64,000 nucleotides of DNA from Mucilaginibacter lappiensis (GCF_900155965.1 NZ_FTMG01000019.1:79618-143617), one strand, 5' to 3'. Shown: positions 43,312 through 52,777, counted from the stretch's first letter. The notes: generated by a model from the sequence alone, not told the origin. Numbers and translations: made by a program.

Positions 43312-45491
43312 ATAATTTTTATAAAATATTATTACTTATACCGCTTGTTTTAGGTTTTAACCATTTGTATGCCCAACAAAAAAACACCAGGGATACATTG
43401 CAGCTCGATAGCGTAATTATCAAGGAAAACCGGCTCAAGCATCTACCCAATGTAACAGGCACTTACATTTTTGCCGGTAAAAAAACAAACCTGTTATTCC
43501 CTGATGAGGGTAAAGCAAACCTGGCCAATAACAACGTCCGAATGACCTTTGCCAAAGTGCCGGGATTAAACGTTTGGGAAATGGACGGCGCTGGCCTGCA
43601 AATCAATATTGGTACCAGGGGCACCGATGTGCACAGGTCAATTGAGGTTAACATGCGTCAAAATGGTTATAATACCAATTCTGATGTATTTGGTTACCCC
43701 GAAAACCATTATAATGTACCCTTCCAGGCCATTAGCGAAATTCAATATGTACGTGGTTCGGCAGCGTTGCAATTTGGCAGCCAGTTTGGCGGAATGGTCA
43801 ACTATAAAATTAAAGAAGGCGACAGCACCAAGGTGTTTGGTTTTGAAACCGAACAAAGCGGCGGCTCTAATCGCTTTTTTAACTCCTATAACGCTATTGG
43901 GGGCAAAGTAGGCAAGATAAGTTATTACGCCTTTTACTCGGCCCGCACGGGTGATGGATGGCGCCCTGATGCTGCTTTTAACTATCGGGCATATTATGCC
44001 AACATTAAATACCAGTTTAACAGCAAAGGCAGCGTCGCACTGCAATTCTCCCGTTCAGATTATCGACAGCAAATAGCAGGCGGTTTAACCGACGATCAGT
44101 TTAATGCCAACAACCGGCAATCTACCCGCTTCCGTAATTTCTTTAATCCGGAGATCAATATCCCGGCATTACTTTTTAATTACGTCTTCAATAGTAATAC
44201 CAGACTGGAAGTAACCTCTCATGTATTATTTGGTCAGCGTAACAGTGTACAGTTCATCAATACACCTAATGTGCCCGATACGGTTAATACCAAGCTAAAC
44301 ACTTATAACCCACGTCAGGTTGATCGTGATTATTATGCAGGCTTTACTACCGAAGCCCGTTTGTTACATAGCTATAAACTGGGCGACCTGAAAAGCACCC
44401 TTACTACCGGGTTAAGGTATTTTGAGGAAACAACCAAGCGTAAACAAAAGGGTGTAGGTACAACTGGGACTGACTTCGATCTTAGCCTGGTTAAGCCCTA
44501 TGGTATCAATCTGAGGTTACACAGTTTGAACTACGCCGCCTTTGCCGAAAATATTTTCCAGGTAACGCCTGCATTTACAATAACTCCAGGTGTACGATAC
44601 GAGGTGATCAAAACTACCACATCGGGCGTTATTAATAATGCCAGCTTCCCGATAGGTTATAAAGGCAACCGCAACTACCCCCTTTTTGGTACAGGTCTTC
44701 AATATGAGTTTAGCAATGGCAGTCAGTTATACGGTAATTTTTCGCAGGCCTACCGTCCGTATCTATACGCCGCCGTTACCCCTGCCGATCAGCTTACTGT
44801 TATTGATCCTAACATTAAAGACAGTCGTGGTTATGATATCGACCTGGGATACCGTGGTCGCATAAACAATATATTTAATTTCGATGTTAATGGCTTTTAC
44901 GTACGCTATAATAACCGCGCCGGTACATTAACCCAAACCGATGCCAACAATGTAACCCACCTGTTTATGACCAACATTGGCGACGCTGTTGCCAAAGGCG
45001 TAGAGGCTTATACCGAAGTATCATTGATCAGATCATTTAATGAGCATGCCGGCAGCGATCTGCGATTGTTTAACTCCCTGGCTTATACCCATGGCCGTTA
45101 TATCAATGGATCCATTAATCAGTCGGGTAAAAATATCAGCTTAAAAAATAATTATACCGAAAGCACCCCCGATTGGATAAACCGCACAGGTTTAACATTT
45201 TTAAGCGGACGTGTGAGCAGCACGCTCCTGTACAGCTTCACCAGCAAAAGTTTCAGCGATGCTAACAATACCGTATTTAATCCAACCGGCGCCACAGGTT
45301 TGGTACCAGCTTACCATGTTGTTGACTGGGCATTTAACTTTAACTTTCTCAAAAACTATCATCTTACAGCAAACCTCAATAATCTGTTTAACGCCAAATA
45401 TTTTACCCGTCGCATCAATATGTACCCGGGTCCTGGAATTTTACCAGCCGACGGACGCACATTTAATATCGGCTTCGGCATGAAGCTATAA
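43308..45491 (+). CDS. FecA-like TonB-dependent receptor
   Basis: 727 residues. Signal peptide (ILLLIPLVLGFNHLYAQ), then directly a plug domain (NNVRMTFAKVPGLNVWEMDGAG, EIQYVRGSAALQFGSQFGG) without the carboxypeptidase-regulatory-like domain of the other receptors here. The barrel ends in TFNIGFGMKL. This short plug with VPGLNVWE and R-G-S-A-A-L-Q-F-G is typical of Fe(III)-dicitrate or metal-chelate receptors (FecA group). It lacks an STN signalling extension, so it is a transporter only. Substrate likely a ferric chelate. Confidence 0.88.
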   Translation: MNNFYKILLLIPLVLGFNHLYAQQKNTRDTLQLDSVIIKENRLKHLPNVTGTYIFAGKKTNLLFPDEGKANLANNNVRMTFAKVPGLNVWEMDGAGLQINIGTRGTDVHRSIEVNMRQNGYNTNSDVFGYPENHYNVPFQAISEIQYVRGSAALQFGSQFGGMVNYKIKEGDSTKVFGFETEQSGGSNRFFNSYNAIGGKVGKISYYAFYSARTGDGWRPDAAFNYRAYYANIKYQFNSKGSVALQFSRSDYRQQIAGGLTDDQFNANNRQSTRFRNFFNPEINIPALLFNYVFNSNTRLEVTSHVLFGQRNSVQFINTPNVPDTVNTKLNTYNPRQVDRDYYAGFTTEARLLHSYKLGDLKSTLTTGLRYFEETTKRKQKGVGTTGTDFDLSLVKPYGINLRLHSLNYAAFAENIFQVTPAFTITPGVRYEVIKTTTSGVINNASFPIGYKGNRNYPLFGTGLQYEFSNGSQLYGNFSQAYRPYLYAAVTPADQLTVIDPNIKDSRGYDIDLGYRGRINNIFNFDVNGFYVRYNNRAGTLTQTDANNVTHLFMTNIGDAVAKGVEAYTEVSLIRSFNEHAGSDLRLFNSLAYTHGRYINGSINQSGKNISLKNNYTESTPDWINRTGLTFLSGRVSSTLLYSFTSKSFSDANNTVFNPTGATGLVPAYHVVDWAFNFNFLKNYHLTANLNNLFNAKYFTRRINMYPGPGILPADGRTFNIGFGMKL

Positions 45492-45497
45492 ATACCA

Positions 45498-45532
45498 AAC
45501 CGGCCTTTCAAATATGTTTTGAAAGGCCGGTT
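45498..45532. terminator. Terminator after FecA-like receptor
   Basis: AACCGGCCTTTCAA / TTGAAAGGCCGGTT, a perfect 14-bp stem, also usable by the response regulator on the minus strand. Confidence 0.8.
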
Positions 45533-45551
45533 CATTATTATGTCAATTCTT

Positions 45552-45929
45552 TTACAAATCTATTGTAATATGCCGTTTTACCACTTCAATGAGTTCGGTC
45601 AAGTCAAATGGTTTTTGGATGTAACCATCAGCCTCGCCAGCCTGGGCAATTTCTTTTAAATTATTAATCGCCGAAACAAGAATCACCGGTATATGCTTGG
45701 TAGTCGGGTTATTTTTTAATGCCTTGCTCAATTGTTGCCCGCTTAAATCACTAGTCCAGTCAGTAAGCCAGTTATCGAGCAATATCAGATCAGGTTCCAG
45801 ATCATTTACTTTTTTCAGTATCCTGGCATTATCAGAGGCTATTACCTCATAGCCCTCCTCTTCCAGTACGTACACAATGGTATCCCTGATATCTTTATCG
45901 TCTTCGATCACTAAGATTTTTTTCGCCAT
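45552..45929 (-). CDS. Single-domain response regulator
   Basis: 125 residues, one receiver domain. Acidic pocket E9-D10-D11, phospho-acceptor D52 (DLILLDNWL), S86 and K106 (QKPF) are all present. No output domain. Such CheY-like proteins pass phosphate from a histidine kinase to a partner; no kinase is in the window. Confidence 0.9.
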   Translation of the reverse strand: MAKKILVIEDDKDIRDTIVYVLEEEGYEVIASDNARILKKVNDLEPDLILLDNWLTDWTSDLSGQQLSKALKNNPTTKHIPVILVSAINNLKEIAQAGEADGYIQKPFDLTELIEVVKRHITIDL

Positions 45930-46073
45930 AAAACCCTTAACTTAAGAATGAATACCACATGCTTTAATTATAATTAAATAAATTAACTATAAGCACCCTA
46001 CCAAAACATAAACACATAACATGCTACCTTTTGTTTTGAAAAAGAGGGATTTATACAAAAAATATTTTTCCTA

Positions 46074-46646
46074 TTAGCTATGGTAGCAAATCCGGCAACG
46101 AGGCTCATAGCTTTCCTGTTCGCCCAGAAGTATTTTGGCCTCATCGGGCACTAAACGATAGGAATATAGAGCCGGGTTACCACACCTTACACAAACAGCA
46201 TGTAATTTGGTAACCGACTCGGCAATTGCCATAATAGCCGGCATCGGGCCGAATGGGCGGCCCTTAAAATCCATATCCAAGCCTGCAACTATTACACGTA
46301 TACCTTTGTTGGCTAATACATTACAAACATCGGGCAGTTCATCATCAAAAAACTGAGCCTCATCAATACCAACAACATGCACATCACTACTCAATAACAA
46401 TATAGCCGAGGCACTATCAACCGGGGTAGAAGGAATTGAATTGGCATTGTGTGATACCAGGGCATCTTCAACAAAACGAGTGTCGGCTTTTGGGCTAAAT
46501 ATCTCTATTTTGAGCTTCGCGATACGGGCCCGATTAAGCCTCCTGATCAGTTCTTCTGTTTTACCAGAAAACATCGATCCGCAGATCAGTTCAATACTTC
46601 CGCCTAATTCACTTTTACGTTTAAAAATTTCCTCGTTAAATACCAT
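46074..46646 (-). CDS. tdk: Thymidine kinase (type II)
   Basis: 190 residues from MVFNEE (ATG 46646); the upstream ATG at 46667 is less likely. P-loop GSMFSGKTEELIRR, the catalytic region VVGIDEAQFFDDEL, a lasso loop FKGRPFGPM, and four zinc Cys in CVRCGN and CRICYH. Phosphorylates thymidine for salvage. Divergent from the 46719 gene; overlapping promoters. Confidence 0.95.
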   Translation of the reverse strand: MVFNEEIFKRKSELGGSIELICGSMFSGKTEELIRRLNRARIAKLKIEIFSPKADTRFVEDALVSHNANSIPSTPVDSASAILLLSSDVHVVGIDEAQFFDDELPDVCNVLANKGIRVIVAGLDMDFKGRPFGPMPAIMAIAESVTKLHAVCVRCGNPALYSYRLVPDEAKILLGEQESYEPRCRICYHS

Positions 46647-46684
46647 TCTGACTATTGTGGAGGGCAAATATCAGAATTTAATCC

Positions 46685-46692
46685 TATTTTTG
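46685..46692 (+). promoter_or_regulatory. Candidate -7 element before the 46719 gene
   Basis: TATTTTTG fits TAnnTTTG and lies 27 bases before the ATG. A convincing -33 partner is not seen, so confidence is low. Confidence 0.35.
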
Positions 46693-46718
46693 GTAAGCAT
46701 TTTTCTAAGATTGAAGCC

Positions 46719-47756
46719 ATGAAGCAATTGGATGTATTTAAAAAGATAGGTGGTATTTTAAAAGAGCTTAATGACCAATATAATTATCTTGAAGCCGAAA
46801 GCAGCGAACTAAATGAACTTGAGTTGGAACTGTTTGTTGCCAATGCCCATTTTCTGAAAGATCATGCCGAAATATTACGCCGGCTGCATGAACGCGCCAA
46901 TCCGTCCGCACCGGCACCTATTGCCGAAAAGCCCGAACCGTTAATAGAAATAAGCAAACCTATTCCGTTGCCCTTGCCTCCTCCGGCACCTATTGACAAA
47001 AAACCGGAGCCTATACATGAACAACGTTATTTTGAACCTGTTGTACAACAAAAGCCTGCTGCTGAAAGTAAACTTGAGCTAACCCAAGCGGTTGTTCCAC
47101 CTGTTCAGCCAACTTATAATCCTGTTCAAAAAGAGCCAGAACCATTAAAGGAAGAGGAGCCCGTACCACATATCGATCTGAAGTCTGAAAACACAAGCGA
47201 TACCTATTCATTTGAACGCCATGAACCAGAACCTGTAAAAGAAGAATTAGAACTTGACCAGGCTGCTGAATGGGAAGACGAAGAAGATCATTTTGAACAG
47301 GAAGAGCTTACTGAACAGCTTTTGCCTGTAACCACAGATGCTCAACCCATCCCAGAACTACCACTCAACCATGTTGCAAAACAGGTTATTGATCATACTG
47401 ATGACAGCAAAGCTGTAACCGATGATAAGGTACTTACTATTAATCAAAAAATATCGGCATTAAAAGCCGAAAAAGATAAGGGAGCTGCTGCTACCTCACC
47501 CGCGACTGTTTTGCCTATAACTGATCTAAAATCGGCCATTAACCTGAATGATAAACTGCTTTATATCAAAGATCTGTTTAATGGTTACAGTCTGGCTTAC
47601 AGTGAAGCCGTTGAAATAGTGAACCGCTTTAATTCATTTGATGAAGCCGAACGTTTCTTGAAAACCAACTATGTTGTAAAAAACAACTGGGAAAGCAAGC
47701 CCGCTACCACCGAAAAATTTTATGCTTTACTAAAACGGAGATATCCTGCTGGATAA
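46719..47756 (+). CDS. Conserved Bacteroidota protein with Pro/Glu-rich linker
   Basis: 345 residues, no membrane segment. An N-terminal helical domain (1-60, KKIGGILKELNDQYNYLEAE) is followed by a disordered region rich in Pro and Glu (about 64-200) and a conserved C-terminal domain (from about 265: LNDKLLYIKDLFNGYSLAYS, then NRFNSFDEAERFLKTNY). The ends are probably protein-interaction domains. Function unknown. A terminator follows at 47801. Confidence 0.75.
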   Translation: MKQLDVFKKIGGILKELNDQYNYLEAESSELNELELELFVANAHFLKDHAEILRRLHERANPSAPAPIAEKPEPLIEISKPIPLPLPPPAPIDKKPEPIHEQRYFEPVVQQKPAAESKLELTQAVVPPVQPTYNPVQKEPEPLKEEEPVPHIDLKSENTSDTYSFERHEPEPVKEELELDQAAEWEDEEDHFEQEELTEQLLPVTTDAQPIPELPLNHVAKQVIDHTDDSKAVTDDKVLTINQKISALKAEKDKGAAATSPATVLPITDLKSAINLNDKLLYIKDLFNGYSLAYSEAVEIVNRFNSFDEAERFLKTNYVVKNNWESKPATTEKFYALLKRRYPAG

Positions 47757-47800
47757 AAGATAAGGAGAACAAGGGGTAAGGATTTTTGAATTAAAATAAA

Positions 47801-47836
47801 AGAAGCCAGGTGGGTATACCCGCCTGGCTTCTTTTA
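47801..47836 (+). terminator. Terminator after 46719 gene
   Basis: GAAGCCAGGTGGG / CCCGCCTGGCTTC with a T run; also usable by the peptide-exporter operon on the minus strand. Confidence 0.85.
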
Positions 47837-47893
47837 TTTTAACAGATGACATTTTTCGGACTTCCAAACTTTTCTGACTTTCGGATTCCTACC

Positions 47894-50005
47894 CTAGCTC
47901 AAGCTATAATTCAATTTTTTATGGCTGCCTTGTTCCACCACTACGCCTTTGTCCAATACAATAATATTATCGGCATTATTTAAGGTGCTTGAACGGTGAG
48001 TAATAACAATTACCGTCTTTTCTTCCTCTTTCAACATTTCAATCATCTTTTGCACATATTTTTCAGATACAGAATCAAGCGAAGATGTCGCTTCGTCCAG
48101 TATCAGGATCTCGGGGCTGCGGTACAATGCCCGGGCTATGGCGATGCGTTGCCTTTGCCCGCCAGACAGCGACGTTCCATTCTCACCCAGGTAGGTCTGA
48201 AATCCTTTGGGTAACGATTCTATAAACCCGGTTATACCCAGTTTAGCCGATATGTCTATGATCTTTTTCATATCTGGCTCATTATCGCCAACAGCGATGT
48301 TATCAATAACATTACCGGCAAATAAGTCAATTTGCTGCGGTACTACTGATATCATCTGGCGAAGAGACGAGTTTTTGATGTATTTAAGATCATAATCGCC
48401 TATGCGCACATTGCCGCCTTGTATCGGGTATATGTTTTGCAGTATCGACATCAGTGTCGATTTGCCAGAACCGCTTTCGCCTACAATAGCGGTAAATTTA
48501 CCTTTGGGAATAATCAAATTCAGATTATCAAAAACAGACACCCTGGTTCCGTATCGGAAGGAAACATTTTCAAAACGGATATCACCAATTTTATCAGGGC
48601 TAAGCTCAATTTGGTTTTCATCACTTTCGCGCTCCAGATCCATGATCTCAAACAACCTGTCGGCCGCAATCACAGCATCCTGCACGGTTCTGTTCATACC
48701 AATTAATGACGATACCGGCCCGGTAAAATAACCTATCAAGGTATAAAATGATAAAAGCTCACCCGGGGTTATTTTATTATCCATCACATAACCTGCACCT
48801 ACCCAAAGCAGGGCTATGGTTAATAAACGGGATATCAATTCGGATGAGGTGCCCGAAAAAACAGAGTTCAGGTTTGATTTCAGGCCAATCTTCAGCAGTT
48901 TAACAAAACGCACTTCTGTTTTTTCATCAGCGTGGCTTTCCAAACCGAAGCGTTTAATGGTACCAACAGAGTTTAAGCTTTCTACCAGTTGCGATTCCAG
49001 CTCTGCGGCATCCTCCATCAGTTTGCGCTGTGCCTTTTTATTGAGTTTATCAGTTATGTAATAAATAGCCAGATATAAAGGAATAACGCTAAGCATGATG
49101 AGCGCCAGTTTCCAGTAATAGCTAAACATCATGATGAATGAGAACACCACGATAAATATGTTCACCAAAAAGTTAATGCTTACATCATTTAGAAACGTAC
49201 GGATCTTTACCGCATCATTGATACGCGAAATGATCTCCCCAACACGCATGGTATCAAAAAACTGTTGCGGCAACCGGAGCAAATGCTTGTAATACCCCAA
49301 TATGAGCTTGGCATCAATCATTTGCCCGGTTTTTAGGGTAAATATGGTTTTGGCTGTACCTATAAAAAGCTGCAACGCCAAAATGATTACCATACCAATA
49401 CCCATAATATTGAGCAGGTTGTGATTACCGTCAACCAATACAAAGTCAACCAGTTTTTGCACAAAAACTGAGGTAGATAAACCTAAAATGGTATAAACAA
49501 CAGCACCAAACAGCGCCTGTATTAAAATGCTTTTGTGTGGTTTAATCAGTGTCCAGAAGCGGCTCTCTACAGATTTCTTTTCGTTCCCAACCTCAAATTC
49601 CTCCGACGGCAACAGCAGTACCAGCGTTCCAGACCATTCTTTTTTAAATTCATCATGGGTCCTCCGGCTCAGTTGCCCGTCAATCGGGTCCATCACCTCA
49701 ATGAATTTATCGGTAACTTTATAAATCACTACGTAGTGATGTAAAATTTCTTTTACCACCAGGTGGGCAATAGCAGGCTTAGGTATTTTGAACAGGCTTT
49801 CAAAAGGTCCTTTTACACCTTTAGCTTCAAATCCTAGTTTCTGGGCGGCTTCAACCATGCCCAACACATTGGTTCCTTTTTTATCGGTACCTGCCAGTTG
49901 CCTGATACGGGCAACTGCAAGATCAAGTTTATAGTGTGATGAGACAGAAGCTAAACAAGCTGCCCCGCAATCCGTTATATCCCGCTGTTTTATTTTAATG
50001 CTCAT
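47894..50005 (-). CDS. C39-peptidase ABC exporter (double-glycine peptide maturation and export)
   Basis: 703 residues. N-terminal C39 peptidase domain with catalytic C13 (DITDCGAACLASV), H90 (LHHYVVIY) and D106 (VMDPIDG). Six membrane helices follow (about 155-420), then an ABC ATPase with Walker A GESGSGKST, signature LSGGQRQR and Walker B LILDEATSSLD. Such proteins cut substrates after a Gly-Gly leader and pump the mature peptide out. It ends an operon after seven double-glycine peptide genes and a HlyD gene, so those peptides are its clear candidate substrates. Confidence 0.94.
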   Translation of the reverse strand: MSIKIKQRDITDCGAACLASVSSHYKLDLAVARIRQLAGTDKKGTNVLGMVEAAQKLGFEAKGVKGPFESLFKIPKPAIAHLVVKEILHHYVVIYKVTDKFIEVMDPIDGQLSRRTHDEFKKEWSGTLVLLLPSEEFEVGNEKKSVESRFWTLIKPHKSILIQALFGAVVYTILGLSTSVFVQKLVDFVLVDGNHNLLNIMGIGMVIILALQLFIGTAKTIFTLKTGQMIDAKLILGYYKHLLRLPQQFFDTMRVGEIISRINDAVKIRTFLNDVSINFLVNIFIVVFSFIMMFSYYWKLALIMLSVIPLYLAIYYITDKLNKKAQRKLMEDAAELESQLVESLNSVGTIKRFGLESHADEKTEVRFVKLLKIGLKSNLNSVFSGTSSELISRLLTIALLWVGAGYVMDNKITPGELLSFYTLIGYFTGPVSSLIGMNRTVQDAVIAADRLFEIMDLERESDENQIELSPDKIGDIRFENVSFRYGTRVSVFDNLNLIIPKGKFTAIVGESGSGKSTLMSILQNIYPIQGGNVRIGDYDLKYIKNSSLRQMISVVPQQIDLFAGNVIDNIAVGDNEPDMKKIIDISAKLGITGFIESLPKGFQTYLGENGTSLSGGQRQRIAIARALYRSPEILILDEATSSLDSVSEKYVQKMIEMLKEEEKTVIVITHRSSTLNNADNIIVLDKGVVVEQGSHKKLNYSLS

Positions 50006-50016
50006 TGCTTTCTGGT

Positions 50017-51183
50017 TTAGCTGCCAATATTAGGATTTACCCAGTCATCCACCTTATCGTACAATAATTGATATAAACTCCGTTTGGTTACATTAAAACG
50101 GGCTGTAAAGTTCATTCCCTTTTTCAGGTACCCTTTATAGCCGTTCTTTAAGGTGAGGTAATTTTTATCAAGGGTGCATTTTACTTTAAATACGGGTTGG
50201 TTTTGGTTTACAATGATAATATCATCAGAAATATCAACAACTTTACCGGTTACCAGGCCCCATTGATTATAGTTAAAGGCATCTACCTGGAAACGCACCT
50301 CCTGTCCTTTTTTAATCAACCCGATATCTGATGGTTTGATATAGCAAAAAGCGGTTAAATTGGCGTCGGGTGATATTTCTCCGATCTTTTGATTCGCAAA
50401 CACATATGCACCGTTTTGTACGCCTGTTATATTTTGAACCGAGCCGCTTATAGGAGCCCTCAGCATATATTGTCTTTTTTGTTCGTTTATCTCAGCTTCC
50501 TGTCCGTTTAGCTGACGTAGTTCATTCCGGAACCCATTGGCTTCTGTTTGCCATTGGGTTTTATATTTGGCCAATATCATTAAATAGGAAGATTTGGCCT
50601 GGTCATACTCAAACTTATACTTTTCGTACTCAGATTCGGTGAGTACTTTGTTTTTATATAATTCGTTATAACGGTTAAATGTACTAGCCGCTTGTTCTTT
50701 GGCAATAGCCGAATTCTGTAGCTCCTGTGCAAATTGCTGCCATGAAGCATTATATTGCCCTGTCTGCAAATTAGGGGTACGTGTTCTTTCGTTATTGACG
50801 CCTGCCAGCAATTCGTTGATATCTCCTAAAAACTGCCCGATTTGTCTTTTACGGTTATCGGCCAAAGCGCCTTGTTGTTTTTGGACGGAGGCGTCTATCA
50901 CTAAAATGGTATCGCCACGGGTAATCTTTTGATTGTCGGTAAGTTTAAGTTGAGTGAGCCGACCGTTAACCGGGATAGTTAATTCGGCTTTTTCGATAGA
51001 TGATTGCAAAAGCCCATTACCCTTTATACTGATAGGGGTTTTAATAAATGGAAGCACTGCAAAAGTTACTAATATCGCTAATACCGTAACCACGTAGATA
51101 AGCTGGGTCCTCCTGCTTATCTGTGAACGGTAAACAATAGAGGTTTCAGCAATTGTTTCTGTAGAATAGGTAAATAATGCCAT
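50017..51183 (-). CDS. HlyD-family adaptor of the peptide exporter
   Basis: 388 residues. A short cytoplasmic N-terminus, a membrane helix near 31-50 (YVVTVLAILVTFAVLPFI), a biotinyl-lipoyl-like half (GNGLLQSSIEKAELTIPVNG), a long coiled coil (about 100-230) and a second lipoyl/beta-barrel part (LRAPISGSVQNI). Links the inner-membrane exporter to the outer membrane or periplasm. 11 bases upstream of the exporter start. Its first 30 codons were duplicated to 51487-51572. Confidence 0.92.
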   Translation of the reverse strand: MALFTYSTETIAETSIVYRSQISRRTQLIYVVTVLAILVTFAVLPFIKTPISIKGNGLLQSSIEKAELTIPVNGRLTQLKLTDNQKITRGDTILVIDASVQKQQGALADNRKRQIGQFLGDINELLAGVNNERTRTPNLQTGQYNASWQQFAQELQNSAIAKEQAASTFNRYNELYKNKVLTESEYEKYKFEYDQAKSSYLMILAKYKTQWQTEANGFRNELRQLNGQEAEINEQKRQYMLRAPISGSVQNITGVQNGAYVFANQKIGEISPDANLTAFCYIKPSDIGLIKKGQEVRFQVDAFNYNQWGLVTGKVVDISDDIIIVNQNQPVFKVKCTLDKNYLTLKNGYKGYLKKGMNFTARFNVTKRSLYQLLYDKVDDWVNPNIGS

Positions 51184-51202
51184 GCCTTTGTTAACATATT
51201 AA

Positions 51203-51241
51203 AATAGTCGTTACCCCGATGAATTCACGATAACGACTATT
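51203..51241 (-). terminator. Hairpin between peptide gene 1 and hlyD
   Basis: Perfect 11-bp stem AATAGTCGTTA / TAACGACTATT followed on the minus strand by TTTAATATG. It may attenuate transcription into hlyD, giving more peptide than transporter mRNA. A copy with mismatches occurs after peptide gene 2 (about 51585-51620). Confidence 0.55.
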
Positions 51242-51249
51242 CTATATTT

Positions 51250-51411
51250 TTATAAACCTTGAACCAATTTAACAACAGCGTCTAAAATAGAGCCTAAAGC
51301 TGTAAAAACGGCGCCAAGTAAATCGCCTAAGCCATATCCACCGTTAACATTGATCATTTCATTAGCATCCATTTCCTGAACACCAAGTTCTTTTAATTCT
51401 AAATTTTTCAT
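51250..51411 (-). CDS. Double-glycine leader peptide 1
   Basis: 53 residues, below the usual ORF cutoff. Leader of 25 residues starts MKNLELKELGVQEM and ends NVNGG; cleavage after GG gives a 28-residue hydrophobic peptide (YGLGDLLGAVFTALGSILDA then VVKLVQGL). Leader residues M(-12), E(-8), M(-7), V(-4) and GG fit C39-peptidase substrates. No Cys or Lan-type residues; a bacteriocin-like or signalling peptide. Closest to peptide 2. Confidence 0.8.
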   Translation of the reverse strand: MKNLELKELGVQEMDANEMINVNGGYGLGDLLGAVFTALGSILDAVVKLVQGL

Positions 51412-51486
51412 AATTGTGAGTGTTTATTTGTTTTTTTTACGAATATACGCCTAATTAAGTTGCTATTATCCTCAACATCGAACTGT

Positions 51487-51572
51487 GTAGATAAGCAGGA
51501 AAATCACCGGCTGATCTATGGACGATAAGCGATATAAGCACTTGTTTCTGTAGAATAGTTAAATTGCTGGAT
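51487..51572 (-). pseudogene. Decayed copy of the hlyD 5' end
   Basis: GTAGATAAGC-type start through CTTGTTTCTGTAGAATAG (51541-51558) matches 51093-51174 inside hlyD, followed by the hlyD upstream region and the hairpin 51203-51241. The start codon and frame are lost. It marks a tandem duplication that carried part of hlyD into the peptide array. Confidence 0.7.
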
Positions 51573-51627
51573 TAACATATAAAATAGTTGTTATCCTGAA
51601 AAACTCACGAAAACGACTATTCTATAT

Positions 51628-51813
51628 TTATAAACCCTGAAGCAGTTTAACAACGCTGTTTAAGATATCTCCAACCCTTAAAAGAATAGTAGCAAGCACA
51701 TTAACTATTGGGCCAATGAGATTTAGATCCGGGATAGCTCCACCGTTTACAGTGATCACTTCTTTAACATCCAGCTCCTGAACACCAAGTTCTTTTAATT
51801 CTAAGTTTTTCAT
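51628..51813 (-). CDS. Double-glycine leader peptide 2
   Basis: 61 residues. Leader MKNLELKELGVQELDVKEVI then TVNGG; the mature peptide of 36 residues starts AIPDLNLIGPIV and ends VVKLLQGL, much like peptide 1 at the C-terminus. Its upstream sequence (GTTTATTTGTTTTTT block) also matches that of peptide 1, so the two are recent duplicates. Confidence 0.82.
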   Translation of the reverse strand: MKNLELKELGVQELDVKEVITVNGGAIPDLNLIGPIVNVLATILLRVGDILNSVVKLLQGL

Positions 51814-51878
51814 AATCGTGCAGGTTTATTTGTTTTTTCTACAAAAATGGGCCAAATTAAGTTGACTCTGTTGAAAAC

Positions 51879-51919
51879 AAATAGCCGCGCCTTTAAGAAT
51901 TTAAAAGCAACGGCTATTT
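51879..51919 (-). terminator. Hairpin after peptide gene 3
   Basis: AAATAGCCG / CGGCTATTT, 9 bp, lies directly after the stop of peptide 3. It belongs to the same AAATAGYCG hairpin family as those at 51203 and 52879. Confidence 0.5.
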
Positions 51920-51927
51920 ATTATTTT

Positions 51928-52137
51928 TCACAATTGCCCTTGAAGTAATTGGAACAGCGAACCCAATGTTTTAGTAAGGAGTGTACCGGTATCAGTTAAT
52001 ACACCTGCTAAAAATTTCAAAACAGGCTCAAGGTTAAGGTTAATATTGATATCACCTAAACCACCACCATTAACTTTCGTCATTTCAGCAGTATTCATTT
52101 CCTGAACACCAAGATCTTTTAACTCTAAATTTTTCAT
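51928..52137 (-). CDS. Double-glycine leader peptide 3
   Basis: 69 residues from ATG 52137 (a longer in-frame ATG at 52155 is unlikely because all siblings start MKNLEL). Leader MKNLELKDLGVQEMNTAEM then TKVNGG; the mature 44-residue peptide starts GLGDININLNLEPV and ends QLLQGQL. Hydrophobic with amphipathic helices, no Cys. Confidence 0.83.
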   Translation of the reverse strand: MKNLELKDLGVQEMNTAEMTKVNGGGLGDININLNLEPVLKFLAGVLTDTGTLLTKTLGSLFQLLQGQL

Positions 52138-52266
52138 AACTGAATTTTTAATCATTTTCCTTACTCTATTTGAGGCTTTTCAGGATACGCCCTAAATCGG
52201 CAAAAGCCGGTATATCATGATGTATACAGCTATCTTATGGCTTTTAATTTAAGTCCCTGTTAGATC

Positions 52267-52482
52267 TTAAATTCCACTAAGAAGACCTGACACGGAATGT
52301 AAAATATTCACAATTACATTTGAAAGCCCTGGAAGCAGGGAACCAAGGGTACCACCTATGAGAAGGGCAACATTATCTACAAGAGTAGCAACACCACCCA
52401 AGATAGCACCACCATTAACTCTAGTCATTTCAGCAGTATTCATTTCCTGAACACCCAGTTCTTTTAATTCTAGATTTTTCAT
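52267..52482 (-). CDS. Double-glycine leader peptide 4
   Basis: 71 residues from ATG 52482. Leader with MKNLELKELGVQEMNTAEM then TRVNGG; the mature 46-residue peptide starts AILGGVATLVDNVALL and is Gly/Leu/Val rich (GGTLGSLLPGL). Strongly hydrophobic, membrane-active character likely. Confidence 0.83.
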   Translation of the reverse strand: MKNLELKELGVQEMNTAEMTRVNGGAILGGVATLVDNVALLIGGTLGSLLPGLSNVIVNILHSVSGLLSGI

Positions 52483-52570
52483 AATTGTAGTCTTAAACAT
52501 TTTCCTTACTCTATTATGGCTTTTCAGGATTCGCCATTTATATAAATTTCAGGGACAGTTTTAGCTTACG

Positions 52571-52777
52571 TTATCCGTGTAGCAAACCTTTAATCGTAGT
52601 AAAAAAGGTTTTAAAGTCCTGAATGATCCCGTCAAGATTTACATTTTTCTGAAGGCCATCTACAAGTGCTTGAACGGCATTGATGATGCCTCCAATTATA
52701 CTGCCGCCATTTACATTGGTCATTTCGGCAACATTCATTTCCTGAACACCAAGTTCTTTTAACTCTAAATTTTTCAT
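52571..52777 (-). CDS. Double-glycine leader peptide 5
   Basis: 68 residues from ATG 52777; a frame extension to 52897 encodes non-homologous sequence and is rejected. Leader ends MTNVNGG; the mature 43-residue peptide starts SIIGGIINAVQALVDGL and ends TIKGLLHG. Less hydrophobic than its siblings, with four Lys. Confidence 0.83.
   Translation of the reverse strand: MKNLELKELGVQEMNVAEMTNVNGGSIIGGIINAVQALVDGLQKNVNLDGIIQDFKTFFTTIKGLLHG

Noticed and set aside
43638..44045. 135-codon antisense frame in the FecA-like gene
   Set aside because: Shadow frame without domain or promoter.
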